Positions 19,842-31,114 of a stretch of DNA of 64,000 nucleotides are shown here, piece after piece. Every line of letters starts with the position of its first letter. Position 1 is the stretch's first letter. The translations under genes and the position numbers were made by a program. The notes under the pieces are model-generated. The model saw only the letters and a list, made by a program, of their open reading frames with translations, ran no database searches and was not told where the DNA came from. This DNA is from Trichomonas tenax (lineage: Eukaryota > Parabasalia > Trichomonadida > Trichomonadidae), in assembly GCA_023091735.1 (NCBI GenBank), contig JALKBU010000016.1, forward strand, positions 1-64,000. The letters are read 5' to 3'.

Positions 19842-20430
19842 CTATTGCTTCTGGGCTAATTCTATTTCATCAATAAGTTCCCAAATTTCTTCTTGAGTCA
19901 TTATGCATGTTGTTGGCTTTGGAACATCCTTCTTGTTCTCCTCATTGATGTAAAGCTCACGAAGATAAGCTCTGATAATCTTGGCGCTGTTTGTCTTAGG
20001 AAGCATTTTAACAAATACAACCTTCTGAGTTCTGCCGATAGCTCCGAAGTTTTGAGTAACTGCTGAAGCAACTTTTGCGACCATTGCATCTGTTCTCTCT
20101 TTAGCAACGACATATGCAATGATTGCCCGAGTTGTCTTCTTGGAAGGGACACCAATAACTGCCACGTCATCGACACCATCAACTTTCATGATCGCTTCTT
20201 CAACTTCAGCTGGTCCAACTCTATGATCGTTAACACACAGCTAGTCATCAATTCTTCCAGTGATTTTGATATTTCCGTCAGTATCAATCTGCGCTGTGGC
20301 ATCTGTTGAGAAGAACTCTGTTCCTGGCATCACATATCTGTCCTAGAAACCCTTCGATGACTTAAATGCCGCGTTTGCAAGTCCTGGCCATGGTGTGGCA
20401 ATGCAAAGGATGCCATTGTGGGTGATCTCT
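19842..20430 (-). pseudogene. Acyl/acetyl-CoA synthetase (AMP-binding) C-terminal fragment
   Basis: Read on the minus strand this encodes the end of an ANL-superfamily synthetase: G-I-L-C-I-A-T-P-W-P-G-L-A, then I-T-G-R-I-D-D, D-H-R-V-G-P-A-E-V-E-E-A-I, and the C-terminal lid domain with V-A-V-I-G-V and a lysine-containing T-N-S-A-K-I-I-R segment like the catalytic P-K-T-x-S-G-K-I. Two in-frame TAG codons interrupt it, after K-G-F (20343-20345) and after G-R-I-D-D. The N-terminal adenylation core is missing; upstream the frame passes directly into decayed surface-protein sequence. It is a fragment of a real enzyme gene that was transposed or recombined here, and not functional. Confidence 0.8.
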
Positions 20431-23400
20431 ATCAATCTTGTAAGTTTCAGTGTAAGACCATCGACATTCGGTGCTGGAATCTCATATGTGAAATAGTTAA
20501 CTTCATTGGCAAAGATTCCTTCGCGAATTGGAGTGAATTCAGAATTATTGACTTTAATGAGAACTTTCAAAACATCATTGATATCTTGATCGAAAGTGCT
20601 GATATTAAATGAAATTGTTTTATAAAAACCAAATGTATTTCTTGTTCCAATCAAACGCACATTGATCTCTGGTGCATGTTTATCAATGTAATCGAATTGA
20701 TATGAAAGTCGTTTGTTCTAATGTTGTATTCATCGATGATGTAAAATGAAAGTGAATGAAGACCTCCTTTGAAGTATTCTCTTGGTATTTGGATCTGCCT
20801 GTGGATCGATAATGATGTGCTTCTGATTGATATCCACTCGTTGATGTTGTTATATGGAGGTCTGTTGAAGCGATAATAAATCATTATTTGAGTCCATCAC
20901 TGATTCTCATATCGAGATTGATGTACTCATTACTGGAGTATTCTGACTTTATTGGTTCTATTGAAACAATGCTTGGTGGGAGATTCGTGATTGTGTAAAG
21001 AATCACACGATTGCCTGAAACGTTGTCAAAGTCTTTCGAGTAAATGTAAATACTGTTTCTTCGACTATATATTGGAAGAACTAATTCAAATGTCATTAAC
21101 TCAGATCTGTAGTTTTCGTTGATTACTGGTTCTATATCAGGATACACAATTGCTTCGTTATTGTTTCTGTATGAAATATTCACTGTATTTCCAATATTGA
21201 AGTCACCAACATAAAATGAAATGTTGACTTTAGATCCTGGTTCATACATTGCATCTAACTCTGTCAAAGTTATAAGATCAAGAGTCTTAGCAACTCTAAT
21301 ATTAAAAGATCTTTCTCTTGATATTGAATAATCATTCATTGCAAAGAAAACGACTTTGTGAACAGCATTTTCAAGTGGATAATCATATGTGTAAATGAAA
21401 TTCTTCCATTGATTGATTAAATATTTTCAATATTTATTCGGTCTGCATCATTGATCTTCGTGAATATTCTTATGTTATCGCCAAAGTTTCTGTCTCTGAA
21501 TGAAACATTGAATTGCGCTTTTTCGTGGAAGCAATAAGCATCTCTATTGATAATTTTTGTGACTTCAGTCTCTGGAGCTCTCAATGAAACGTAATCGAAC
21601 TCATGGACGATAACTGTCTGCGAGATTCCATATGAATCAACAAGCCAAAACTTAAGTGTGTGTAATCCAAGAGTGAAAACTTTTTCTTCTGTTGGAATCT
21701 GATATGAAATAGTCTTATTTTGTCCGCTGCATGTTATCTGCGCAAAGTTTCCAGAAGGACCGTTTTCATTGTATTGCCAGTTAACTGTGACTTTATCATT
21801 GTCGAAGACAATCATCTCGAGGAAAATAACTTCACCCTGTGAATATTGTGGATCTAGAGGCTTCAAATCATAGAATGTTGGCCTCATGTTGATATTAATT
21901 GTTCCTGTCTTTGCTGGCGATTCATGATTTGCAGTTTTCGCCCATATTCGATATTGCTGATTTCCGAGTAATTTGGGCATTCGACATTGAAGTTATATGA
22001 TCCTTTATATGATGATCCAAGAACGAGTTTTAGAAGAAGAGAATCATCAATTTGAACAGAACCAATCATTAGATGTATCTGATTTTCATCTTCGTTGAAA
22101 TCATATAATGATCCTTTGAATGTTATATTGTCCCCAATACCAGCATTCGAAGGTGCTGAAGAAACATTCAATGTTGGAGATTGTATCATTTTATATGTGA
22201 ACAAAACTGTTGGAGAATAAACACCTCTGTTGTCGAAAGCAACAAATGTTATTGTGTGTGTTCCATTCACTTTTTATGGGTAAATGCTCTTATATAAATC
22301 ATATATCAATCCGGAACTTATATGAGAAAATAGTGTTATATATTCGCTTTCATTGATTTTGTATTGAACCGTATCATTATCACCATTCTCGCTATCAGTC
22401 ACTCTAATGTAAATATCACTTAAATAGTCCTTGAAATTAATGGTTGATGGATTTCTGAAATCAACATATAATTCTGTTATACTGTAATCTGCCATTGCAA
22501 ATTCGCGGATTTTGGCATAAGAGGTACCACCGAACTGATCTCTCATCCAAAATTTAACAGTGTGGTTTCCTGGACTTAGATTCATATCTGATAATGTGAT
22601 CGACTTCGATACATTCACAACTTTGTTATTTGAGGTCTTGTGGCCTGACAGTTCGCCGTACTTTCCATTATCAAAGCGATAATTCACATATCCATATGTA
22701 TCGTCGATGAATTCCACAATGAAATTCATATTTGTTCCCTTGATATAAAGCTATTCAATGTTGTAAACATTTAATATTGTCGGAACATAGTTTGTTTTGA
22801 TACTCACGGAAGAATAACCACTTGCTGTGTTCGAACCTGCTGGTTTGCAATATATCCTTTACTCAGTACTTTTTGTGGCATTCGGGAGATTGATTTCGAA
22901 TGTAAATGGTTCAATATAATATGGTTCATTCATTACTTGTTTAGGCACCAGAGCCAAATATTCTTTTCCATCAATTGAATAATATATTGTGACTTCAGTT
23001 CCTTGATCGTAATCATAGCTTATGCCTGATAGATTAACGGTAGCATCCCATGGATAGAAAGAATCAAACGTTGTGTTTGTATAATCGCATCTGTTATTTC
23101 GCCGACAATCATAACCATACCAATTCAGACCCGATGGGACTCCATTCTGATCTTTGATATAATAATATTCAAAGATGTTTGACATATCAATTTGCATGAC
23201 AGGATAAATATATGTGAAAATAATTTCTGTTCCATTGTATGTATAATTAGTGACTTCTATGTTTTCTGTATCAGACCTTTGATGATAGAAAGTAATGTTA
23301 TCTCAAACTTCACCTGCTGCTAATTTGAAAGTGTTGGTAACTTTATCACGATAGCTATAAGTCGGGGTATGAGCCAACCCAGCTTAGCGTTGGAGGTGGA

Positions 23401-24550
23401 TGATTGATAATTTCTACTTGGAAAATTGTTTTGTTTGAATAAATATCAAAACGTTATACTATGAATTCCTTCTTGAAGATTTGAAGGAAGAGTAAAAAAT
23501 TTCGATACATTGACTTGCGTATTGTTGCATTGATATGCATCAGATGTTGATTCTGTGCCTTCATCTACGATAAAAACGACTGAAGCCGAATTATCATCCC
23601 AAATTGTAAAATCAAAAAGTACTCTATGATTCGGATAATAAACTGGATTCAACTCTGATCTAATTATTATATATGGTCTTTCTGTTGTTATATAATATTG
23701 TCTGAAAATATCGGGAACAATTTCATTGGTCCCAATAACTTAAAAACGTGACATTGAATTCTGAAGAGTTGGATTCTTCTGTAACGGTGAAACTTAATAT
23801 GTGTCGAATTGAGCTGCTTTCGAATTGGTGATAAACATTAAACGACTGTCCGACACATGTTCCTTCAACAATACCACTAACACAAACTTCGTCGTTAGGG
23901 TCATATTTGTCATTTAATTCGTTCGTAAATCTCAAAACAGGTGAATTCCTTGGAGGGATTTTTGTAACTTTAACGCAAAAATGGAGAGTCCCATCCACGT
24001 CAATCATTCTATTTAAACATATTACTTGATAATAAACTTGATATAAGTTCATTCGCTCAGGCATTGATAAATTCGAACCAAAAGAATCACCTGTACCAGC
24101 ATAAAGTGTATCAGCATCCATTCCTTCCTCTCCTTTGCATACTATAAGTATTTCTTTCTCCAAATTTGGTATATGATGCAACACTCCTTGCATATTTCCA
24201 TAAAACTTGACTTCATTGTTGAAATTTTCATCTACACGGTTATAATTATGATATTCAAAGTCAATTCTTTTGGCAGAAGTTCCATTTTTTGTTAAATGGA
24301 AATCGAGATACATTGAATCTTCATCCTCAGGGAAATATGGTACAACTTTCACGAGAATACCTGAGTTGAAATATCCTGTAATGCCAGTTGTAATAACAAT
24401 TACCGATCCGCTCTTAATTTTCATTCTTGCTCTTTGTGCACCGAAGCTAAAACCTTGATAATAGCCAATGCCAAAGTATTCATCTGTTTCTTGTACGTTA
24501 AGTCTGAAATTGTTTGATTTTATCAAGAGGAAAAAGACTAAATTTTTTTT
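20431..24550 (-). pseudogene. Large surface-protein pseudogene with tandem beta-sandwich-like modules
   Basis: About 4.1 kb of broken frames: 23723-24625, 23446-23652, 22859-23197, 22274-22729, 21884-22270, 21417-21980, 20884-21339, 20651-20884 and 20343-20660. They share modules of roughly 100-110 residues with the signature (G-x-H-T/S-[IVL]-x-F...D-x-[FYN]-G), for example G-N-H-T-V-K-F-W-M-R-D-Q-F-G and G-L-H-T-L-K-F-W-L-V-D-S-Y-G, and with N-V-S-I-type strands rich in possible N-glycosylation sites. This suggests an extracellular repeat protein with Ig- or cadherin-like folds. The 5' end contains a separate ~230-residue globular part (about 23800-24500). Stops and frameshifts occur roughly every 300-900 bp, so it is clearly dead. 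The 24550-24625 start is arbitrary. Confidence 0.7.
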
Positions 24551-24625
24551 GATTTTTGGATAAAAAATTGAAGTATTTACAAAAAAAAAAATAAAATTGA
24601 TATCATGATATATAGTATATTTCAA

Positions 24626-25777
24626 TCAAGTTTAATTTTTTATCTTTTCAAAATTTTTGAATGAATTTGAATGAATTTATCGGAAGATTTTGGAAGTATC
24701 TTAAAATCCTTATCTAAGTATATATTTGCATATTAAAATTTGAAGGTTATAAACCACCTTTTGAGAAATGCGTTGAATAAACTAACCTTAATTCGAAATC
24801 TTAACGGTCAATGAATTATTTATTATTATCCGTTCTGGTCATGTTTACCATGGATAGCAAGTATTTGGATTGATGGAAATCCTGCTTTTTCCTCTCCTTC
24901 TTTTTTCCCTTCTAATCATTCCAAAGCAATGTAACTTTTTCATATTCTCTATAATAGTTAATTTAGGGTAAGAAATGGCATTCAATCTTGAAATAAATGT
25001 ATGAAATACATTGAATATTTCATGTTTGCTAGTGCCAGAAGCCGATACTTAATCCAAGAAGATAAATGTCATCAAAAATTATCAGTTTATAGTACAAACT
25101 CTCCAAAGCACCAAATTTATGGTGAATCAGTCCCAAAAATTGATCATTTTGATGATGTTTATTAGCGGATAATTATAAAACACAAATCGCTTTTATTTGC
25201 TGAATGCTATCTGACTGTAATACTATTAGACGAATAAAGCAAGTAGTGTGTATCAACTATTACCTCAGATGACATTGAAGTGACGCTCGTTTGCTTCAAT
25301 GGAACTGCAATTCCCTTGACTATATTCGACCGAAGAATACATGAAACCTTCTGAGTGGCATAAGAAGGATGTCAATTCCAATATAGTTTTGACGGTTTTT
25401 TTTTTGGAAGAATAATATAATCTTATTTTAAAACAAATCTTAAAACAATTTTAATGTTTCCAGGTGCCATTGCGAATAAACTAAGATATCTATTCTGCTG
25501 AGGATCTGTGTTAAACTAATTTAAAAATGATCCTCGAATTGGATATCTTTGTGCATACTGTTTCACTGCTGATAGAATATTGTATTTATATCACTCATTA
25601 AGTATTTGATGGAATATTATTCAGTTTTGTAGTTGAACAAAATTTGTATTCAATACAAAATGAATCGTTTTAGAAGTGAATTGAAAATAAAAGTAATTTT
25701 CCAACATTTCTCATATAAAACGTCCAAAAACTGTTAATTTGTATATACTATAAAACAAACAAATAATATTTTATTAT
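24626..25777. other. Long intergenic stretch, no gene seen
   Basis: About 1.15 kb of AT-rich DNA with short chance frames, no clear repeat pair and no RNA gene that I recognise. Confidence 0.5.
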
Positions 25778-27943
25778 TCACAAAAATGTCATCAAGAATA
25801 CATCGATTGCTTGCAATTCCTTGTCATCGAACATTTTGGACTTGATTGCAGGAGTTAGCTCATTCATAAAGTCGCTTATGGACTTTGCCAGTGTTGCTGG
25901 GCTGTCGATGAATGGAGGTGAGTAGCATCTGAGAACAGGAATTTCGATTCCATTCATCATTCCGTAAACTAAAATCGTTGAAACGTCCTTAGCAAGAATC
26001 AATGCTTTTGGAAGAACTCCGGAGACATTTAATGGTCGAGATACCATCTTTCTGAGCTCCGACACAACATCATCATTCTCTTGATGATCATATTTCTTTG
26101 TTATAATTTTCGTTGAAGGCTTAATGGTCAACGTGAACTGCATCAAAAGATATTTTCCAAGAAATTCATTTGCCACACCAAGGTAACTTTCGACTAACGA
26201 AATAACTTTTTCTGTTGACAGCTGGTGCTCATTTGCGTATGTGAGAAAGTCAGAAGACAAACTCGAAGCAATGGAAATTTTCACACCTGAATGCGAAGAT
26301 AATAAAGTAAGTTCTGATAATGTTCTGCCAAGAAGATTCAGACGCTTCGCTCTCTCAGAGATTTCCGACAATAAATGATCGACGTTATTTATTTCTTTGT
26401 TGAGGTTAGAAATTTCTGATGTAACATCTGTGTTTTTCAAAATATAGAGCATCTGTGATCTTATTTTTGCGTCTGTTGCCGTGTTGATAAGAGACAAAGA
26501 TTCTTGGAGGGCTTTCCTTGCATCCGTCTGTGTTGGAGATAAAATGACTGACGGGGAACTCAACAGCATGTAAAGAGGAGAATTATTTTTCTTCTTTCTG
26601 ATCTCAACATTTTCGACACCTAAATATTTCATCGAAAAACATTGGAACCAAAAAGCATATTCATCAAGATCATCGAGAGCCTCTCCAAGGCCTTGCTCAG
26701 TGATGTTCTTGATGGGGCGTTCGATGGAGCGAGGAAAATCTGAAAATTGTTGAATGGAAACAATAAACCTGAAAAGCAAAAGAATCGATTTTGTCGTGAA
26801 AAACAACGGTTGATGTGCACATTGAACGATATCACAAAAAGTAAATAACGAAGGAAGCTTTAATGTCGCTTTTTCATCCTTCATTAACTCGAATACATCC
26901 AGAGGCTTGAATTCTTCGAATTCCTGAAGCTTTTGGAGCTCTTTGTCGATTTCTGGCAATCTTTCTTTTGAGTTCAATTTTGAGCCGAATACTAAATATA
27001 TATTTGAGAAATATTGTGAATCCTCGTTCACTATAGGGATCTCGCACACTCTGTATAGAAGAGGATTCAAGAAAACTGGTCTAATCAAATTTTCATAAAA
27101 TAGAATCTGAATTAAACTCATTTTTGTTGATTCTTTTTCTGTAATATTTTCTGATTTCTCAACTGCATCGAATATCTGTTTGTAAAACGAATTTAACACT
27201 TCAGGAAGCAAATAATAATTTTGTTTTATTTTCTGTATTATTTTTTGAGCCAAACCGAGTAAAATTTTTGCATTGAATTTATCCGTATTGTTATATATTT
27301 GAATGAAATCGAAGAAAACTTCTTGAAACGTTTCTTTTATAAATGGAAGAATGTTTAAACTTGCATAAAAGCCTCTTATCGCATGAGAAAACCATTTATC
27401 GAATGATTCTCTGTATACTCCTTGATTCTCTTTTAGAATTTGCGAAAACCAGTAAACTAACTGTTCTGAGTATGCTTTTGCCGGTTCTTCGGCCCAACAG
27501 TACCCAAAGAGTGCAGGGAAAACAGTTCTGAGTAATGTTGCTGTCGAATCAATCATTGATTTATTTCGTGGAATCTTTGAAGGATTAATTTTGTGGAAAG
27601 AAGGCAGAAAACTTTCGAAACTGTCGAACAACGCGTTCAAAAATGATTTAATCGGCACTGTTGAGAAATCTTCGGGCAAATCTAAAGAAGTAAAAGAGTT
27701 AGCGATCTCAAACTTGTCTCCCTGCATCGGAAAATACTTTAGAATGTCTTTTATTTTGCTTTTGTCGCAGTTTTCCATTATATGAAGTCGATTTATATAT
27801 AAATATTTCGAAACGAGAAGTTGTTTGAGCATTGTTGTGACAGATCCCTGATTTCTGTCGATTTGTTCGTTCAAAACTTTGAGATAAAGTGTTTGTTTCT
27901 GGATCTCTTTTTGAAGTTCGTAACAATTGAGATCCCACTCCAT
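25778..27943 (-). CDS. RasGAP-domain protein, GAPVD1-like
   Basis: 721 residues from the ATG at 27943; the codon before it is TTG. An N-terminal helical segment (about 1-45) leads into a domain at about 120-340. That domain resembles the RasGAP region of GAPVD1/Gapex-5: T-V-F-P-A-L-F-G-Y-C with a following run of helices, then I-K-Q-N-Y-Y-L-L-P, and L-F-Y-E-N-L-I-R-P-V-F-L-N-P-L-L-Y where RasGAPs have F-L-R-F-x-x-P-A-I-x-x-P. RasGAPs speed GTP hydrolysis on Ras-type GTPases. GAPVD1 also has a C-terminal VPS9 (Rab5 exchange) domain, which I do not see; the C-terminal ~330 residues are helical and unassigned. The catalytic arginine is uncertain. An initiator TCATTT sits 5 bp before the start. 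Confidence 0.5.
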   Translation of the reverse strand: MEWDLNCYELQKEIQKQTLYLKVLNEQIDRNQGSVTTMLKQLLVSKYLYINRLHIMENCDKSKIKDILKYFPMQGDKFEIANSFTSLDLPEDFSTVPIKSFLNALFDSFESFLPSFHKINPSKIPRNKSMIDSTATLLRTVFPALFGYCWAEEPAKAYSEQLVYWFSQILKENQGVYRESFDKWFSHAIRGFYASLNILPFIKETFQEVFFDFIQIYNNTDKFNAKILLGLAQKIIQKIKQNYYLLPEVLNSFYKQIFDAVEKSENITEKESTKMSLIQILFYENLIRPVFLNPLLYRVCEIPIVNEDSQYFSNIYLVFGSKLNSKERLPEIDKELQKLQEFEEFKPLDVFELMKDEKATLKLPSLFTFCDIVQCAHQPLFFTTKSILLLFRFIVSIQQFSDFPRSIERPIKNITEQGLGEALDDLDEYAFWFQCFSMKYLGVENVEIRKKKNNSPLYMLLSSPSVILSPTQTDARKALQESLSLINTATDAKIRSQMLYILKNTDVTSEISNLNKEINNVDHLLSEISERAKRLNLLGRTLSELTLLSSHSGVKISIASSLSSDFLTYANEHQLSTEKVISLVESYLGVANEFLGKYLLMQFTLTIKPSTKIITKKYDHQENDDVVSELRKMVSRPLNVSGVLPKALILAKDVSTILVYGMMNGIEIPVLRCYSPPFIDSPATLAKSISDFMNELTPAIKSKMFDDKELQAIDVFLMTFL

Positions 27944-27948
27944 CAAAA

Positions 27949-27954
27949 AAATGA
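27949..27954 (-). promoter_or_regulatory. Initiator-like site (TCATTT) before the RasGAP-like gene
   Basis: TCATTT on the minus strand lies 5 bp upstream of the ATG at 27943 and decides that start over the TTG at 27946. Confidence 0.5.
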
Positions 27955-29875
27955 TATTTTTCTTTTGATTTTGGAATTACATTCGATGATATTTTCGATA
28001 TTTAAATACTATTTAAAATCAAGGTTAAAAACTTCATGAAAATATTTTATACGGAAGATAAAAGTGAGCTATATCTCTGAACTTTAACATGACATTCCAA
28101 TAAAACAAATAGAGTTAAATAGAAAATAACATTAGTAACTATTTCATCATATTCCAAAGTCTGGTAATAAATGCTTTTGCAAGATATTGTTTAATTTAAT
28201 TTGTCATCATTTGAAAGAAAGGTTCAAAAGTCTTTTGTTAAGGCTCCAATTCCAAGTACTCAAATTTTAAGCTTCACTCTTCTACTCTAAAAGTTCAATC
28301 AAAAGACTTTAAAGTATATCTATATGTATACATACCAACTATACTTTATACCACTGTTGTATGCACATCCAGCGAGCGCCTGGATAGTGAGAACTCAAAA
28401 TTGATGTTTTTCAAAATTTTCATTTTTATCGAGAAAATATCATTAATTTGCAATTTGCTCTCTGTCATATTATAGTATATAGGGCATATATAATATATAT
28501 ACTAATATTATTGGACTCTGCTTTGTGAAGATTAAGTTATAAGAAGCAGAATGTTCAATTTTGAAAAATTAATATCTCGTTCAATATTGAATATAATTTC
28601 TTGTTACTAATATGGTGAAGAACCAGTTTGATTTTCTTTATATTTATTAGATAAAAATATTGTGTTATAAATAAAATAACAAAATTTAGTTACGAGATCA
28701 ATGTTTGAAAAATATACAACAGCAAAAAAAATCATCCTCAGTCCACTTCTGTCACATTCTGCACAGACAGGTACAGAATCACTCTATATGATTCACATAT
28801 TCCAGAAAAATTGTTATAACAAGATATAAAAGCAGCTATACCACCGTGAAAGGCGAAAATTCAACTAGAGTTATCTCAATATATAAGAAGAAGGTACAAA
28901 AATCCCAGTAGTAGTACTACCAGCTCATAATGTACTACAACTTGCTCGTTGAGATTCTATCCAGATCCAGATTTCTTGATGGAATGTATCCAATTTTGGA
29001 AACATGGTGCTATAAAAGTGAGCATACCAGCCTTCCAGAAATTTTTTATCCTCAGTCCACTTGTGTCACGTTCTAGAAAAAATTATATAGATTGCTCCTA
29101 TGCCAGTGGTTTTGCCCAGAAAAATTTTTATAGCAAGTTATAAAACGATTTAGACTGCATTTTTCATGATTTCGAAAAGTGACATTGTTACTAAAGTTCA
29201 ATGGCAAAAGCCATTGACTTGTTTCTACAAGTAATATTATATGCATATTTCCGAACCGGCTCTGTTAGTTTTTGAATCCATACGTTTTATCTTATAAATT
29301 CATACATACGACAAAATATGAGCAAGAAAATGAAAATTATGAGCTGAAGATTATATTAAAGTGAAAATAGAGATAGTACATGATGCATTCGAAGAAAATG
29401 TAGTTTATTAATCTTGTCATGCACATTAATAATAAAAATAATTTGAATTCGAACATATGGAAGAAAAATAGAGAAATCAAGCAATGAATGATATCCATAG
29501 ATACGAATGGAATACTCTATCATGGCTCTTAAACAACACCTCGCAAAATCAATATCAGATCAAATTGAATAAATGATATTTTTATTTCATAACATAATTT
29601 TGGTCATGAGTTGGATGTCTATAGTGATAATATGAAATCAATTCTCAAATTATGTAGTATAACGGAAAATATAAAATTTGATCATCCTTATTTATTGGCC
29701 TTATCAGCCTCTTAACTCATAAAATATATTATATATCAGCATATCCTTAATATTCTGGTTTAGATTCATCACTTTTGTGGCAATTTTTTAGCGAATTTCT
29801 AATGATGTTTTTTATTCTAAAATGAGTTAATTTTTTTCCACTTGAGAAGTATTTGTTGGATAAATATAAATAAAA
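27955..29875. other. Long gene-free stretch with a diverged direct repeat
   Basis: About 1.9 kb of very AT-rich DNA between the RasGAP-like gene and the ProRS-like gene. The longest frames are short and have no recognisable content. It contains the repeat pair annotated at 28731-28836 and 29047-29150 and a small GC-richer hairpin near 28376-28395. Confidence 0.5.
28731..29150. repeat. Diverged direct-repeat pair ~315 bp apart
   Basis: ATCCTCAGTCCACTT followed by TGTCAC and TTCT occurs at about 28732-28760 and again at 29048-29074. In both copies CCAGAAAAATT plus TATA and AAG appear 65-75 bp further on (28802-28830 and 29117-29142). The shared order suggests an old duplication of about 100 bp. 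Confidence 0.45.
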
Positions 29876-31114
29876 TTACTGGTGGAGTGGAACAAGTGGG
29901 ACAGCGACAGCATACTTCTTCTCCTCTGGGACTGTGATGAGGTCCTGCTCCTTCATCATGAGACCGAGGACAACCTTGCCACCTTCGAGCTTAGCATCTT
30001 CAGCATCAACGAAGGAAACGTTCTCAGCGAAGAGCTTAGCATAGGAAGCGTTGGCAGCCTCCTCGATCTTCTTCTCGCGTGCGTCGAGGATCTCAGCGAG
30101 CTTAGCTTCGAGATCAGCCTCAGCGACGACGACCTCAGCATCCTCTGTGAAAACCTTGATTCCGTTGTCAGCCTTGACAAGGGCGAAGACGAGGCCCTGC
30201 TCGAGCTGGACGGCGAATCTCTCTTTTGTAAACTCCTTGTTGACGATGTCGACGCGGATGTTCTTGAGTGTGACTGGGCAATTGTAGGCAACACCATGAG
30301 CGCGCATGATGTTCTTTGGAAGAGCAACCTTGTCGTTTGTTGAGTGAGCAACGACTGTTGCAGCGAAAGCACGAGAGCCGATGTTAATGTCGAAGACGTA
30401 TGGGTTAGCGAACTTGCCATCTGGGCCTAAGACCTTGAAGTCGAGTGCCTCAGAGAGAGCCTGGTAGAACAAGCGGATTGTGACGATCTCGAGGACTTGG
30501 CCGTTCGGGAAGACAGCGAAGACGATGATGGAGTGGTGCCTGCGGACAGCGAATGTGTTGAGCTTGCAGTCCTCACGGATGATCTTGTAGAGGATATCGA
30601 GGTCGCGCTTGACTTCAGCCAAGTATTCCTCCTCTGTGAAGATGATGCCAATGACGTCCTTTGCTGGCTGCTCGATGTCTGTGACGAGTGCGTATTTGTT
30701 CTCAGCAGTGAGGTTGTTGTATCTGAAGCCGCCGGAAACTCTGCGAATTGGGAGGTTTCTGTAGGATCTCGCGTTGTTCATTTCGATCTGAGGGAGGATG
30801 AGGTCTGGGCGTGAAGCCATGAAGTAAGGATCATCGAGTTTGTGGAGGCCGGTGTGTGTGATCTTGAAAACATTTTCAACAACGTTGCCTTGAAGATTTT
30901 CTGGAACTTTCGAGAAGATCTGATTTGTGGAGACGGATGGGACCATTTCCTCGTCGTAGCCGATTTCCTTAAGCTGGTTGATGTAGCTGTCGATGATAGC
31001 GTGGATGCCGTACCAGCCATTTGGGAGCTGGATGCAAAGGCCGTCGACTGGGTAGGCTTCGTCGACGAGGCCCTTGTTGAAGAGGTTCTTGTATGTTTCA
31101 GTGTAAGACGTCAT
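29876..31114 (-). CDS. Prolyl-tRNA synthetase-like paralogue (probable non-canonical)
   Basis: 412 residues that follow eukaryotic/archaeal ProRS from its catalytic core to the end: A-Y-P-V-D-G-L-C-I-Q-L-P-N-G-W near the start, R-N-L-P-I-R before motif 2, I-G-S-R-A-F-A-A-T-V-V-A-H near motif 3, an anticodon-binding-like part, and the final V-P-L-V-P-L where ProRS has I-P-F-K-P-L. The T-S-E loop that reads proline is replaced by P-D-L, the Glu after the motif 2 Arg is gone (F-R-Y-N), and the C-terminal zinc-binding end is missing. Codon use is strikingly GC-rich compared with neighbours (many GAG, AAG, CTC, GTC, GCC), as in highly expressed genes. I infer an abundant paralogue with another role, or a class II synthetase-like enzyme. 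It is unlikely to be the housekeeping ProRS. Confidence 0.6.
   Translation of the reverse strand: MTSYTETYKNLFNKGLVDEAYPVDGLCIQLPNGWYGIHAIIDSYINQLKEIGYDEEMVPSVSTNQIFSKVPENLQGNVVENVFKITHTGLHKLDDPYFMASRPDLILPQIEMNNARSYRNLPIRRVSGGFRYNNLTAENKYALVTDIEQPAKDVIGIIFTEEEYLAEVKRDLDILYKIIREDCKLNTFAVRRHHSIIVFAVFPNGQVLEIVTIRLFYQALSEALDFKVLGPDGKFANPYVFDINIGSRAFAATVVAHSTNDKVALPKNIMRAHGVAYNCPVTLKNIRVDIVNKEFTKERFAVQLEQGLVFALVKADNGIKVFTEDAEVVVAEADLEAKLAEILDAREKKIEEAANASYAKLFAENVSFVDAEDAKLEGGKVVLGLMMKEQDLITVPEEKKYAVAVPLVPLHQ

Noticed and set aside
20229..20241. TAACACACAG on the plus strand, resembling the trichomonad branch-point/3' splice signal ACTAACACACAG
   Set aside because: It lies antisense inside conserved synthetase codons (C-V-N-D-H-R on the minus strand), and no plus-strand exon or 5' GTAYGT partner is visible nearby.
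28949..29143. 64-codon frame in the gene-free region
   Set aside because: No family, no initiator-like site, and its second half overlaps the diverged repeat copy.
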